DNA of 64,000 nt, taken from contig OX337230.1 of assembly GCA_946965045.2 (NCBI GenBank), positions 3,844,001 through 3,908,000 on the forward strand, read 5' to 3'. Origin of the DNA: Epithemia pelagica. Lineage: Eukaryota > Bacillariophyta > Bacillariophyceae > Surirellales > Surirellaceae. The translations under genes and the position numbers were made by a program. Numbering within the stretch: position 1 is the stretch's first letter; every line of letters starts with the position of its first letter. This document shows, one piece after another, positions 19,403 through 31,913 of the stretch. The notes below the pieces were generated by a model, which did not search any database, was not told the origin of the DNA, and saw only the letters and a list, made by a program, of their open reading frames with translations.

Positions 19403-19960
19403 AGGACCAGGCCATGGTGATTCTCAAGATCCATGGAACATTCTCTGGTTGGCAGTCTACCTGTTTGCAATGAACCTTTTTTCTTGTTCAGGATGGATAC
19501 AACCATTCACACTATCATCATCACAAGCGCGCGCATGACACAAGATGGGGTCTCGAGAAGATTCACCCCTTGCCACTCACATACATGACCAGAGAGCGAT
19601 GCCAAATAGATCGCTTCTGGTTGCAAGGTGCGATAGATAGAGTATGGCCGACAACGACACTGCATATAATAAGCTAGCCATGTTATTTTGTTCTTTCAAA
19701 CTATCATTTCTAGAGGAGTAATCAATTGAAGTAGGGAGCGGTAGTTCCTGGCTGTCTACGCTGTCTACAGAATAGTCGCCACTCTATCGGACCAAGAACA
19801 AGATTGCGTCTTGAATTGTACGTTTTCCCAATTGAATGTCACCGTGATGCCGGTGTTTGACACAAAAGAGCTATCGAGACGAGCCTATAACAGTGACCTC
19901 AACACAACTACCTGTGAACTTCCTCTATTGTTTGAACAGGCCAATAACATTATGCTACTA
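19403..19960. other. Intergenic, no gene seen
   Basis: About 560 bp between the stop of the 18686 gene and the stop of clpP on the other strand. No RNA gene or repeat was recognised. Confidence 0.5.
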
Positions 19961-21239
19961 CTAGTCCAATTCCTTGGGTGTAAGGGGATGATCGTCGTCG
20001 TCGGCATGTCGTTTGTCCAAAATGGTATCAATGACCCCAAACTCCTTGGCTTGTTGGACATTCATGAAATAATCGCGATCCATGACGCGTTCAATTTCCG
20101 ACAAGTCTTGTCCGGTATGATGGACAAACAAGTTGTTGAGATTGGCCCGGGTTCGTAAAATTTCGCGGGCTTGAATGTCAATGTCGGCCGCCATGCCTTG
20201 GGCACCGCCACTGGGTTGATGCAACATGATGCGGGCATTGGGCAGGGCAAAGCGACAGCCCGGAGAGCCACCGGCCAATAACAAACTCCCCATGGACGCC
20301 GCCTGACCCATGCAAATGGTATGAATCTATCAACAGACGCAACAACAACAACGACAACAACAAGACAACAAAAAAGGAGGAGGAGAACCGAACCAGGACC
20401 AGCAAGACACACCACCGTGGTTAGTAGTTGGACCGAGGGTTGGGTACAAATCGTGACGACCAAACAGAACCACAACAGGGCAACCACAACAACAATCATT
20501 TGCGGCTTGTGTGTACGTACTTCGGGTCGAATGTATTGCATAGTATCGTACATGGCCATGCCAGCCGTCACCTGTGTGTCACCACCCAAAGCACGTGCGC
20601 ACAAAGAAGAAAAAGGAGAAGAAGAAAAACATTTACTGTGAGAGAGAACCTATCAAAGTACCTGCCACTGTCAATCCACGATGGACCAGAGCCATAACAG
20701 TTGTCGTCATTGCTTTGTTATTGCTTTTCCATTTTGTTTTGGTTGTTTGTTTGAACAATACGTACCACACCCCCGGGCGAATTAATGTACATGTAGACTG
20801 GTTTGGTGGGATGTTCGGCTTCCAAAAACAAGAGTTGCGCCGTGACCAAGGATGCCATGGTATCCGTGACTTGTCCATGAACACAGACAATGCGTTCTCG
20901 CAACAAGCGTGAAAATATATCAAAGGATCGTTCGCCCAAACTACCACTTTCCAACACAATGGGCACCGTGTAGGAACGACGAATGGTGGTGCCAGGACTG
21001 GTAGGCACCGCCTTGATGCTTTTGGAAAGTACGGTCCATGAAGCGTGACGGAGAAAACGAGGAGGATTTCTAGTTGTTGTTGTTGGTGTCGTCTGGTTGG
21101 TGGTCGTCACGAGTGTCCGAACCGTGGTGGTGGAGGACGACAACAACACACGCCGGTTCGTCGTCGTCTTGATGGGGGTGGTGATGGGGATTGTCGCCAG
21201 CCGTCTCATGGTGGTGGATGCCGCCGTCCCAAGAACCAT
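19961..21239 (-). CDS. clpP: ATP-dependent Clp protease proteolytic subunit (ClpP), three exons
   Basis: Exons 20766-21239, 20521-20571 and 19961-20326 join in frame to 296 codons. The introns (194 nt each) have GTACGT donors, with CACACAG and GATAG acceptors. ClpP is the barrel-forming serine peptidase that degrades substrates unfolded by ClpA/C/X ATPases. The catalytic triad is Ser186 (GQAASMGS), His211 (MLHQPSGG) and Asp260 (MDRDYFM), with the His-Asp spacing of 49 residues seen in E. coli ClpP. The middle exon encodes only 17 residues ([17 protein letters not shown]). The N-terminal 90 residues are rich in Thr, Arg and Ser and precede the mature start (about [19 protein letters not shown]), so they are probably an organelle transit peptide. 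Mitochondrion or plastid cannot be decided here. Confidence 0.93.
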
Positions 21240-21561
21240 GACCAAATAGAACTACCTAGATAGAATGAATGAAACAACGATGACACCTTCTTCTTCTTCT
21301 CGTTCCAAAACGAACGAACGACAAGAGAAGGAAAGAGAGAGTCAAAAGATCCCATTCTCTTTTGGTGAGCGTCTGATATGCGATCCGTTACAGCGACTCT
21401 GACGCGTCTAACATGAAGGGCTCGCAGGCGCGCACATGCGGAGCTTCCTCGCTGGCGCGCACGCCGCGATACAGAAAACTACTCTCATCTTGAAAAAGGA
21501 ACGCATAGACTATCTTATGTGCTGAGACAACTTTCGAACTCTTGGACCATGATTAGGAACC
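21240..21561. promoter_or_regulatory. Shared upstream region of clpP and the STAND pseudogene
   Basis: A 322-bp interval between divergent start codons (21239 minus, 21562 plus). It contains a TTCTTCTTCTTCTC tract and GC-rich inverted motifs around 21410-21470 (GGCGCGCAC). The bidirectional promoter role is inferred from geometry only. Confidence 0.35.
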
Positions 21562-24500
21562 ATGTCCTGCTGTGACGAACCGTCATCTGTTCGCAATATG
21601 GATCCAGTAACACCACCACCCGGGGCTGTCCTTTCAAGCCAAAATGCCAAGATTTCAGCTGTCGAAACCACCCCAAGTGAATCACCAAGCAACAACAACG
21701 ATACGACTTGTAACAATACGCCAGCCACGACAGTTGGACCATCCATGGGATCCACCGCGACAGCAACCGTCGACATGCCGTCTTTTTCTCAAGGTTCCAG
21801 CAGCATGGTCCATGCGCATTCGAATGGTGACGGTGATACAGACGACGACTAGTGAGGCTGCTCAAGACATTCCCTTGTGGACCGACAAGGTATTGTGTCG
21901 GGAGGAGGAAGGAAAACTCTTGTTTCAAGCCTATCAGTCTATAAGACGGCAGAATGACGACAACAGCGACAAGAATCACCATCACAACAAGGACCATTCC
22001 AGCAAAAGCAACAACCATTCGACATCTATCGCCACTCCTCTCGTCATGATTCATGGTGTGACTGGAATTGGCAAAACCTGCTTGGCACGGTCTTTACGCG
22101 ACACGGTGACGGTCGATGGAGGATACTTTTGTGCCGGCAAATTTGATCAAGACCCGAAACCGCACGATGCCGTTTCCACTGCCTTTGGTAGTTTTTGTAC
22201 CCAAGTCTTGGACCAAAGTCCCGCCATTCAACAACAAGTATGTGACAAACTATGGGAGGCATTGGGGAGTGAAGCACCGCGCTTGATGCGACGCATTCCC
22301 AAACTGCATCAACTCTTGCAGGGAGTGGATTCAATCGACCGGCAAGAACCACCAGAATCAATCACCAACGACCCAATGGCAGAACCAACCATGCAAGGAG
22401 GAGGAGGAAGTAAAGCAATCAACCGGTTCAAGTATTTGTTGCGTCTGTTTGTTCAAGCCGTAGCCTGTCCGGAACGCCCCGTGGTATTGTTTCTGGATGA
22501 CTTGCATTGGGCCGATGAATCCTCTCTCGATTTGGTGTGGTCTCTCATCAACGATCCTCCTTCTTCTCATGGACGCCGACGTGGTGTTCTGTTCTTGTGT
22601 ACGGTCCGAGACGATGCCGATACCAGTTTGATTGACAAACAATTGTCCTGTTTGGGGCGGTCGGTTCAACTCTGGAAAATCTCTTTGCAGCCCTTTACCG
22701 CACACACCACCAATCTCGTCTTGTCGCAACTCTTGCAGACGACCGAACAACAAACGCAGTCCTTGACGGCCGTGGTGTATGGCCAAACCAAGGGCAATAT
22801 GTTCTTTATTACCGAGTTCTTGCGGCTCATGCGAGAAGAACAGTTATTGTGGTACAACAAGGCGAACCATCGATGGATGTGGGACGAGGAAGAAATTCGG
22901 ATTGAATTTGATGGAATTCATGATTTGGTCCAAAAACGAATTGGTACCCTCAGTCCAGAGACCAAAAATCTGTTGAAGCTGGCAGCCTGTTTGGGAACCC
23001 AATTGCATCAAGATTCCTTGGGCTATCTCATGGAGTCTCCCATTCTCAAACTCTTGGACGAAGCCACCGATCGCGGCATTTTCTCCATCCACCAATTCGT
23101 TTGCCTTTGCCCACGATGGAATCAAAGATGTCGTGTACAATCTAATTCCAATGCAGGACCGGGAACGATTCCACTACACGGTGGGACGACGCTTGTGGAA
23201 GGCGTATCCAGCCGACGAGTTGTTCCACAACAACAACAACAACATTTACATGATTGTCGGACAATTGCTCTTGGGCAAATCCCAAATGCTCTCCAATCCC
23301 CGCGAATGCAGTGCCGTATCCAAACTTTGTTTGCAAGCCGGAGTCCGCGCCATGCGACAATCCAGTTTTAGCACGGCCTACACATATCTCATGCAAGGCA
23401 TTGAACTGCTGGGAGGACGAGGATGGGAAACAGACTATCAACTCTGTTTGAGTTTGCACAATTTCGCCGCCGAAGTAGCCTACTGTAAGGATTGATCGAG
23501 ACAGTCCAGTCCATTGGGGTTGACTGTTGGTTTGCGTGTCTCACTCATGGTTTGTTGTTGTTGTTGTTCCAATGGTATAGGCACGGCGAATTTTGATTCC
23601 GTTTTTCAACTTGTGGAAACAATATTGGACAAGGCGCAAAATTTCAATGACAAATTATCAGCACAGGCTACTAATGTGTATGCATTGGGGAGCAGTGGAA
23701 AAATGCAAGAAGCCATTGATCGGGGACTTGATGTCTTGCGAAAATTGGGCGTCGAGTTTCCCGCCAAATTGGCTCTGCACCATGTCGGAAAGGGTCTAGC
23801 CAAAACAACAAACCAAACTCTTGCGAGGCAAGAGCATGGAATCCTTGTTACGGCTACCAGTCCTGCAAGAACCAACCACAGTTGCAGTCATGCACATGCT
23901 CAATTTGCTCATTGTCTATGCATTTTTCTCCAAAATTGAATTGGCACCCTTTCTTGGTTTCAAAATGATTGAAATTATCATGGCCAAGGGAGTCTGTGCG
24001 GTTTCTTGTGTCGGGTTTGGCGTGTACGCCATGGTTCTGTGTGGTATTGGCAATGATATCGAAGAAGGATATGTGAGTAGCTTGTCTTGTTTTTTGTGAG
24101 GCCTTTGCCGTGCCTCTCGACTAACCACGCTCTCCCTCTGGTGCTCCTGTGATCTGACAGCGGTACGGTAAACTTGCCATTGCAATGATGGAAATTCGGG
24201 TTCCAATGCATGGATCTGTCGTGTTTCGGCGCAGCACTACGGCTGCGTTCATGGATGGAAAAGACCCACCATTGAATCGGTGGAGCCGCTTCGACAGGCA
24301 TATCGCATCGGAATTGAATGCGGTAGGTATTCTTGCGGCACGTTGGATTGGTAGAAAATGTCTCTTTGGTCCTCTCGTTCTCACATCTCTTGTTTGTCCC
24401 CTTTATTTTCGGTCACACGAATCAAAAGGTGATATTGAATTTGCTATGATGAACGCGAATCTTATGGTTGGGGATCAGTTCGACTATGTTCCCCTTGATG

Positions 24501-25638
24501 TTTTGGATCAAGAGATGTCTGGAGTTGCGGATCGAATGAAGTTTTATGGACAAGGTACGTTCCAGTCGTTTCCGTTGTAGGACGCTTCTCGGATGCTTGG
24601 TATGTCGCTGACACATGTCGCGCCACATTTTGTCCCAGTTACATCCTTAATGGTACGCCATACCCACCTTAGACCTACGAGTGTGTTCCCTTGGTTCTCG
24701 AGACAACACTGGAAGCTCCTTATCAAGTGTTGTTATATTTTTTTAGGTAATGTACCCGTATTGGCAGATGTTTCACAACCACATGGGCAAAGCTAGGGGC
24801 GATCCAAAAAAGCTTATCGGAGATATGCTTGATGAAACTAGCATTGAAATAGCACCAACTGTGCGTGCGTGGTTATGCTCGCATCGGTTGCATCTGTGTT
24901 ATATGTTTGGAGATTATCAACAAGCAATGATTGAGGCCAAAGGATGTGAAATTGTCTTGTCACACCCGTTTGGAGCATCGGATGATGCCATGTAAGTGCT
25001 GCCATTTTGTGGTGCCTGAACTGTGTAGAGCACTTTAGGTGCTCACGTGACATGAACCGCTTTCCCTATGCTGAATAGCATCGTATTCTTTCGCGCTCTA
25101 ACACACTTGGCACTGGCCGCAATTACCAAGAGAAAGTACGTATTCATGTTATGACGTTTGTGGTGGACAAATCGAACGAAAACCCACTCATCCTGGTTTA
25201 TATGTTTCATGGCAGTCGAAAACTCCTGGTACAGGCCCAAAGGGACATTAAACGGATCCTCTAAATTTTCTTGGGAGACAGGTACGTTGATCAGGTACTT
25301 TCAAACCGTACAATGCTTGATGCAATTTGTCGTTGTGGCTCCCGAGTCTGAGCGATCCATAGTACTTGCTGGAAGCAGAGTTGGCAGTCGTGAAAGGGGA
25401 TCACTTGTCCACATTGACAAAGTACACGAGTGCAGTGGCTCTCTCACGGGAAGCGGGCATGCTCATGCTAACTGCACTGGCCAACGAACGAGCCGGGAGA
25501 TACTTTCTATCGATAGGCGATGAAGAGAATGGAACTCCCTTCATGAAGGAAGCATTTCGATGGTATCGGAAATGGGGTGGTGTTCTCAAGCTTCGATATC
25601 TTTCCATGGAGTTTAGTGAATTTCAAGACCAGCTTTGA
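21562..25638 (+). pseudogene. STAND ATPase/TPR protein, frame-broken tandem copy
   Basis: Paralogue of the gene at 26082-29699 with matching exons: 21562-23484, 23581-24072, 24161-24322, 24429-24554, microexon 24639-24652, 24747-24991, 25079-25135, 25216-25281 and 25363-25638. The ATPase core is well kept: Walker A GVTGIGKT, Walker B VVLFLDDLHWADE. Compared with the paralogue it has single-base frame changes near 21847 (TAG in the N-terminal linker), 23085, 23815 and 24200. A 22-nt deletion near 25254 leaves an in-frame TAA. One extra intron (24323-24428) is absent from the paralogue. Some single-base changes could be sequencing errors, but the 22-nt loss is not easily explained that way, so I call it a pseudogene. 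Confidence 0.7.
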
Positions 25639-26081
25639 AAAATGTCTCTCCTATGGTGGTACTCCTAATGCAAGAACGTGTTGGGCGACGTCGATGGATC
25701 CCTCGTGCGGTAAGATCAAAGCGTCGCGTGATGATTCTGCGCCACATTCTTTGGAGGCCTGGTATGTGTGACAGGAATATGTACCGGACCATCGCGGTAC
25801 CTGAGCTTTGGTGCAAGCAGGTGGCTTTAAGTAGACTTTTCTAGCTAGGAGCATTTTGAGCCATCATAGTCCAAAAGCTATGGACAGCGGTGCTCTAATG
25901 AACACATAGTTTTTTCTCCGAAGAGAGAGACGTGTTCAAGAAACGATTCGATGACGAACAACGGGAGAGAGAGAGAAGAGAGAGTGTCAACCAGCAAGAG
26001 CCACGTAAAAGAGGAAAACAACGATTGCTTGATTGAAGAGCTTTCTGACATGTGAATGGATGGATCCAGTGCGATGCGAAG

Positions 26082-29000
26082 ATGGAGTCATCTGTTACGG
26101 AACAACAAGTGTCATCATCGATGGATGGCAAACAGCCTTCGCCAACACCAGCACGTGCATCTGAAGAACGACAAGAAAGAGTTGACGCGTCTCCGAATGA
26201 ACTATTGGCAACCAGAGATGTGCTACTATGTAGGGACGGCGAGAGGGACATCTTGCATCGAGCATATCAAAGCGTGGGTTCCATGAGAGCACAAAACAAT
26301 CCAATGCAGACGCAATTGGCAATGATTCATGGGTCAACTGGTACGGGCAAAACGTCTCTTGCGTTTTCACTCCAACCGCAGGTTGTAGAGGATGGTGGAT
26401 ACTTTCTCTACGGCAAGCTTGATCACTTTCAAGGGACAAAACCACACGATGCAATTGCAAATGCGTTTGGGAGTTTTTGCAATCAAGTCTCAGAAAGAGG
26501 CGAAAGGGTACGGAGTGATTTGAAGCAAAAGATACTACAAACGGTTGGCGGTGAAAGCAACACACTGACTCGCGTAATACCAGAGCTCCAACAAATTTTA
26601 GGCCAAGGCGGAGAGGATCCTGTGGAGGCGGCTCAGGGGAGTGAAGCCATCAATCGCTTCAAGTACTTGTTTCGCTTGTTTGTACAAGCATTGTCATCAC
26701 CAGATCGCACGATTGTGTTGTTTTTGGATGATATTCATTGGGCCGATGAGTCATCTCTTGACTTGTTATGGTCACTTATCAACAACCCGTCCAACCGAGG
26801 AGTACTGTTTCTACTCCTATTTACTGTGCGTGATGATTCTGACACGAGCCTCATTGAGAAGCATCTCTCCTGTATGAGTCGAACAGTGGATTTGACGAAA
26901 CTAACGGTGGACAACTTTTCTACGGAGGACGTGAACGCAATAATGTCAGCGGTTCTGAACAAACCAAAAGATCAGACCAGGGTATTGGCGCATTTGATCA
27001 GCAATCAAACAAGAGGTAATGTGTTTTTCATGGCGGAATTCCTTCGAACTCTACGAGAAGACAATCTAATCGAGTACGACCATTCAAACAATACATGGTG
27101 CTGGGACGATGAGGAAATTGGAATTGAATTTAACGACGTTCAAGATCTGGTAACGAGAAGGATTCAAAGACTTAGCACGGAAGCTAAAGAAATAATGAAA
27201 GCCGCTGCCTGTCTCGGTTTCAGGCTGGACCAAGATTGTTTGAGCTCTCTCACCGAGGTTCCAATTGTCAATCTGTTGGCAGAATGTGATGATGGTGCAC
27301 TTGTACGCTTCAACAACAGTATTGATTGCTTCGAGTCTTCTCACGATTGTGTCAAGGATGTAGTCTACAGCCTCATACCACATGGTGAGCGTGAGGCTTT
27401 TCATTATCAACTCGGTCGACATCTGTTTAAGGCTTTCCCTGAAGATGGCGATGTTCTCAGCAACAATATGATTTATGTGATTGTCAGCCAACTACTTCTG
27501 GGCAGGTCATGTATCAAAGACGGAAGAGAACGGAGCGCAGTAACGAATCTCTGTCTTCACGCAGGTGTAAGAGCAATGCGACAAACAAGCTTTAGTACTT
27601 CCTTTGTTTATCTTATGCAAGGAATTGAGTTGTTGGGCCCTCGGAAATGGCACGATGACTACGATCTGTGCCTGAAAATCTACAATTTTACAGCTGAAGT
27701 GGCGTATTGTAAGTTGTAGCATGTTTGCGAGTGCAGGAGGGGTAGGTTATTCTAATGATCTTTGCGTTTTTTTCAACAGGCACGGGGGACTTTGACTCAG
27801 CATTCAAGCTAGTACATGAAACATTCTCCAACGCCAAATGCTTTAATGACACGCTCCCTGCACAAGCGACCAACATCTATGCATTGGCAGGGAGTGATCG
27901 AAGGAAGGAGGCTATTGAATGTGGGTTTAAGGTACTTGGATGTCTCGGAGTGACGCTACCCCGGAAAGTGAAGCTTCGTGATGTGGCGAAGGGTATTAGG
28001 AGAACAGAGAAACTTCTGAAGGCGCGAAGTACCGATTCGCTTCTACGATTGCCCGCCTTGCAGGATACTGAGACCATTGCAGCAATGCATATGTTGAACC
28101 TTCTTTTTGCGTACTCATTTCTTTCACAAATGGAGCTTGCGCCATTTATTGGCTTCAAAATGGTCGAGATCACAGTCGAAAGAGGTTTATGCGCAGTCTC
28201 TTGTATTGGATTCGCTATTTACGCAATGGTACTCTCCAGCATGGGCAATCAAATTGATGAAGGATTCGTGAGTATTCTGAGCGATTTGTTCTGTTTTCAA
28301 CGGCCTGCCCCTCATGTCTCCTGACGGGAACTCTTTTTTCATAGAATTATGGGAAGTTGGCCATTGCCATGTACGAAAAGTCAGCAACCAAATCTTGGTT
28401 TTGCCGAGTATCTGCAATATACTACGGCTGTGTGCATGGATGGAAAAAAGCCTGTAACGGAAACAGTTGAACCACTAAGACGTGCGTCTAACATCGGAAT
28501 TGAGTACGGAGATATTGAATTTGCCATGCTCAGCGGTACAATGGTCTTGTTGAATCAATTCGACCATATTCCGGTGACCGCTCTGGATCAGGAAATGGCG
28601 TCCTGTGCAGACAGAATGAAGTTCTATGGACAAGGTAAGTGTCTTTCTTCCGGCAAAGGAGATGGTGCTCAGAACGTGCTTCTAATGACCCTCAATCCTT
28701 AATCAGAAACTAGTCTCAAGGTAAATTTGCATTTGTACCATGGCGTCGCAACACGAAAGCTTTGTGAAAATTCTAATCTAGCGTTGCAGACAATTTACCC
28801 ATTCTGGCAGATGTTGAACAATCTGATGGGAAAAGCTCGGGATGATCCCAAAAAGTTGATTGGTGATTTACACGACGAAACCGAGTTGGATGTAGGGCGA
28901 AATCCAACCGTGTATATCTGGTCGCATTTTCACAGGATGATGTTGTGCTATATTCTTTGTGATTATGATCAGGCGTACAAAGAGGGAGAAGGGTGTATGG

Positions 29001-29699
29001 TACTCATTTCCCATCCGTTCGGATCAGGAGATACGGCTGTGTAAGTGGTGTCCCTCCCAAGGCATTTTCGCCATGTAGCATTGACTTTTGACTAATCCGT
29101 TTTTCCACCACTCATCATCCAGGGTCAGGTTCATCGACGCCCTTACAAATCTTGAACAAGCCCGTAAAAGAAAGAAGAAGTAAGTTTTGTACATCCATAT
29201 GTGGCGACGAGTCTGTAGTCTATGGAAACACGTCTGAACGTTGTTCTTTATCAGTCGGAAGTACGTTATCAAAGCGGAGAGAAGCCTGGAACGCATAGCA
29301 TACTGGGCCAAGCATTCTCCATTGAACTTTGCTGCAAAACAGGTGCGTTTTTGTCTCCGGCGGTTACCGCAATGCCTACCGCCTTTCTCATGTTTTGTCC
29401 TCTTTTACCAATTTGTCCGTCCTCAGTTTTTGTTGGAAGCAGAGTTGGCCGTTGTGAAAGGAGACCATTTCTCGGTCCTCTCAAAGTATACGATTGCCGT
29501 TGCTGTTGCTCGAGAGGCTGGTATGATGATTGAAACGGCGATTGCGAATGAACGGGCTGGAAGATACTTCTTTTCCATGAACAACCACGAAACTGGCCGT
29601 CAATTCATGATTCAAGCCTTTCGATCGTACCGTGAGTGGGGTTGCGTTCTCAAGCTGGAACATTTGAAGAAAGAATATGGAGAGATTGAAGAGACTTAG
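26082..29699 (+). CDS. STAND-type ATPase with helical repeat C-terminus, eight exons
   Basis: Exons 26082-27708, 27780-28267, 28345-28634, microexon 28707-28720, 28790-29040, 29123-29179, 29255-29342 and 29427-29699; about 1,028 residues if one base is discounted (below). All introns are GT-AG. Residues 78-230 form a P-loop NTPase: Walker A GSTGTGKT (84-91), Walker B IVLFLDDIHW (211-220). This is the AAA_16/predicted-ATPase type found in multi-sensor histidine kinases and PknK/MalT-like regulators, followed by an alpha-helical TPR-like region to the C-terminus. No kinase, sensor or output domain is attached, so it is probably a signalling scaffold or switch. The start is the first ATG in the frame. 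A run of six A at 28443-28448 shifts the frame by one; five A would restore similarity to the paralogue, so this may be a sequence error. Confidence 0.78.
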
Positions 29700-29908
29700 T
29701 TGTATAATGCCGTTGATCGCACCAGACGATTCCAGTTGTTATGACGACAAGACTGTGAAAGGTACTGATGGATCGACACCACAGTCTGTCGCCTTTGACG
29801 ACCAGCGTCGCCAACCATTTGTCTCGCACAACAGCTGAGCCGTATTTGCATGACAGGGCACACGCGGATCTCCTTTTTATACTATTGGGGCCCGTCGCTT
29901 GTGGAATA
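29700..29908. other. Boundary of the duplicated region
   Basis: Short interval after the STAND gene, before repeat R begins. No gene is seen. Confidence 0.5.
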
Positions 29909-30075
29909 CTCTCGGATAGACAATTGAACAAGAACATCATCATTCTTCCTTTTTGAGTCAAACGCTATTTTGTTCTAGGTAAACTTATTCATGCGAGCGC
30001 CGGGGTGTCCTTCCCATTCATTAGTTTTGGCAGGATTGCAGCACTCTTTTTGGAGGGACACGATTCTTCACACAT
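29909..30075 (+). repeat. Repeat R, copy 1
   Basis: Begins ACTCTCGGATAGACAATTGA and contains TTTTTGAGTCAAACGCTATT and CTTCCCATTCATTAGTTTTG. It is found again at 53271-53450 (same strand) and 57225-57405 (opposite strand). Each time it adjoins the 3' side of an aminotransferase copy, so it is part of the duplicated cassette rather than an independent gene. Confidence 0.85.
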
Positions 30076-30099
30076 CCCTCAAAATTTGGTCACAGTCTC

Positions 30100-31065
30100 T
30101 TACAACTCCACGTGTTGTACATAGATAAACAATTATATGGGAGGTGTATGGAGTCCAATCCCCTTTGGGTGGGTGTTTTTTTTGTTTCGGAAATGGACGT
30201 TTCCAATTCAGGAAAGCATCCTCTGGTCCAAACACACAAACACAACTCTTCTTCGACAAGGACCCATCACACGCGCCGATTCTTGGTGCGACTACGAAGA
30301 GACTTACATGCGGTGTATTGAGTAAAAGTACGTTGGTGCGTTCCGACAAGGTTGCTTCGAATTCCTCCGACTCCAATCCAAACAGCAAGCCACTCTTTTG
30401 GGGGTGTCCACGAAAGTATTCTTCTTTTGGTGGTTGCTGCTGCGGGTGGTGGTCGGTGTCATTGGTTTGGGTCGCAGGGGTACAAAGACGCAAGTACCAC
30501 CGGCCATCGGGACTCGGAGTCTGGTCGTTGTCGTTGTTTGTGGGCGAGTTGAGCTGCCACCACAAGTGGTGTGTATATTCGTGCACAAGGGCTTGGGCCA
30601 AGGCCGGATGGGCTTGGGAGGGTGCATATTGATTGGCCTGACGGTGTGTGACCGCGGCCTACATGGTCTCCACGACAAACCTCGGAGGATCCCAATCGGG
30701 AAAGCCTTGTTGTCGCGAAAGGGGTGTAAATTCATGCCACACGGCCGGGGCATCCAAACCGTCCAAGAGATGGGCCAAACGAATGGGAGATGACGACAAG
30801 GTCGATTTGTTCTGGTGGTGGTGATGATGGTTGTTGGGATTTCCGTTGGAAAACAAGCAGCATGACACGGTTCCTCTCAAAGGAGACGACGACCAACGTT
30901 GTGATGGCAGTGTCGTTTCTGCACTATACGACTACAAGAAGCAGCAGCCATTCCATCAGAGGACCACCCACAGGATCCAAACGACCGCAATGACGACCAG
31001 GTAGACGCCGAACCACTGCAAGAACGTGACAGTCCGACCGACGATAAAAAGGACGAACGAACCAT
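30100..31065 (-). pseudogene. Aminotransferase pseudogene (5' part only)
   Basis: Minus-strand relic of the aminotransferase intact at 54808-57066. The ATG at 31065 and the Ser/Arg-rich N-terminus are recognisable, then LAHLLDGLDAPAVWHEFTP and GFPDWDPPRF. The frame changes near 30670, and an internal deletion removes the block that contains VGDEVVLLEPAF in the intact copy. Exon 1 still ends at LLNTPH followed by the GTAAGTCTC donor. The copy stops inside intron 1 (near 30100) and is joined directly to repeat R. Exons 2 and 3, including the PLP lysine, are absent. Confidence 0.85.
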
Positions 31066-31429
31066 GGTAGTGCGGCTTTTTGGGATTCTTCGATGCCACG
31101 GAGTCTTCTCTTTGTGTGGGTACGATCGAGAAAAAACGTTTTGATGTGTGGTGAGTCCCTTTTCACGTATCTAATGCGCGACCGGATTAGAAAACGATGA
31201 CGAGCTTCAGTCGCACATAGTCTGTCAACTCCACTCGCTCCCAACAAGAATTCTCGTCGTCATGACGACACAACCATCGCCCATCACAATGACCCAACCA
31301 CCCACCCAAAGATTTTAGAGGCATTGCAGAACCAACCCAATTTGGTGTTGCAACCATCTCTTATTCTTATTGAGACTGCCAATTCTCTCCTCTTTCGCAT
31401 TCTATAGTGTGGCGGCCACAGGTTTTCAC

Positions 31430-31672
31430 AACAATCATTTTTCGGTCGAGCCCTCGTACTTGGGTTTTGTTGTTTCGATCCTGCTCCAGACGACGGAATC
31501 CTTTGTCCTAGACTAGTCCATCGAATACGACGATCGACGACATTTGGTGTGGGCGACTGTCCCTCTTGTACTCATACCCGCAAAAGAAAAAGACAAAAAG
31601 CAGGCAATCCACAACAAGAACAACAGCAACAACAATTGTGGGTGGTGCCAATTCCCGAAGAACAACCTTTCA
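31430..31672 (+). pseudogene. Amine oxidase 5' fragment
   Basis: Aligns with the first part of the amine oxidase reading frame (copy at 33798-36614, opposite strand): CAGACGACGGAATCCTTTGT, the TTTGGTGTGGGCGACTG block and the CAA-repeat/TGGGTGGTGCCAAT block. It carries an in-frame TAG (CCTAGACTAG) and breaks off at about 31672. With the pseudogene at 30100-31065 it preserves the divergent AO-AT arrangement in inverted orientation. Confidence 0.8.
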
Positions 31673-31838
31673 TAACATTGTGAGCACAAAATCTGGAGGG
31701 CCAGCCAAACCACAAAACACGGATCACGTACAAATAAAAAACCGTCTTTTCGTGGCGCAGCAAAAGTGGACGTCTCCTCTCTCCCTCAGACTTGCCACTT
31801 TTGTCAGCCGCAGAGAACATTTTTTTGAGCCCACAGTT

Positions 31839-31913
31839 ATCGAAACATGGTGGACTATCGCCGGCTCTTTCTATACATTCGAAAGAGCCGGCGATAGTTC
31901 ACCATGTTTCGAT
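31839..31913. repeat. Hairpin with 33-bp arms
   Basis: Arms 31839-31871 and 31881-31913 are inverted copies with one mismatch in 33, separated by a 9-base loop. The right arm contains the ATG (31904) of the MFR module. The left arm is an inverted copy of the same start region. Confidence 0.9.

Noticed and set aside
21644-21850. Alternative N-terminus of the STAND pseudogene in a second frame
   Set aside because: Its composition is shadow-like, whereas the frame from 21562 has a host-typical Ser/Thr/Asn-rich linker. I treat the change of frame as a lesion.
23088-23100. Programmed +1 frameshifting in the STAND genes
   Set aside because: Several changes are +1, but one is a -1 change, one is a 22-nt deletion, and the sites share no motif. 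Mutation or sequence error is simpler.
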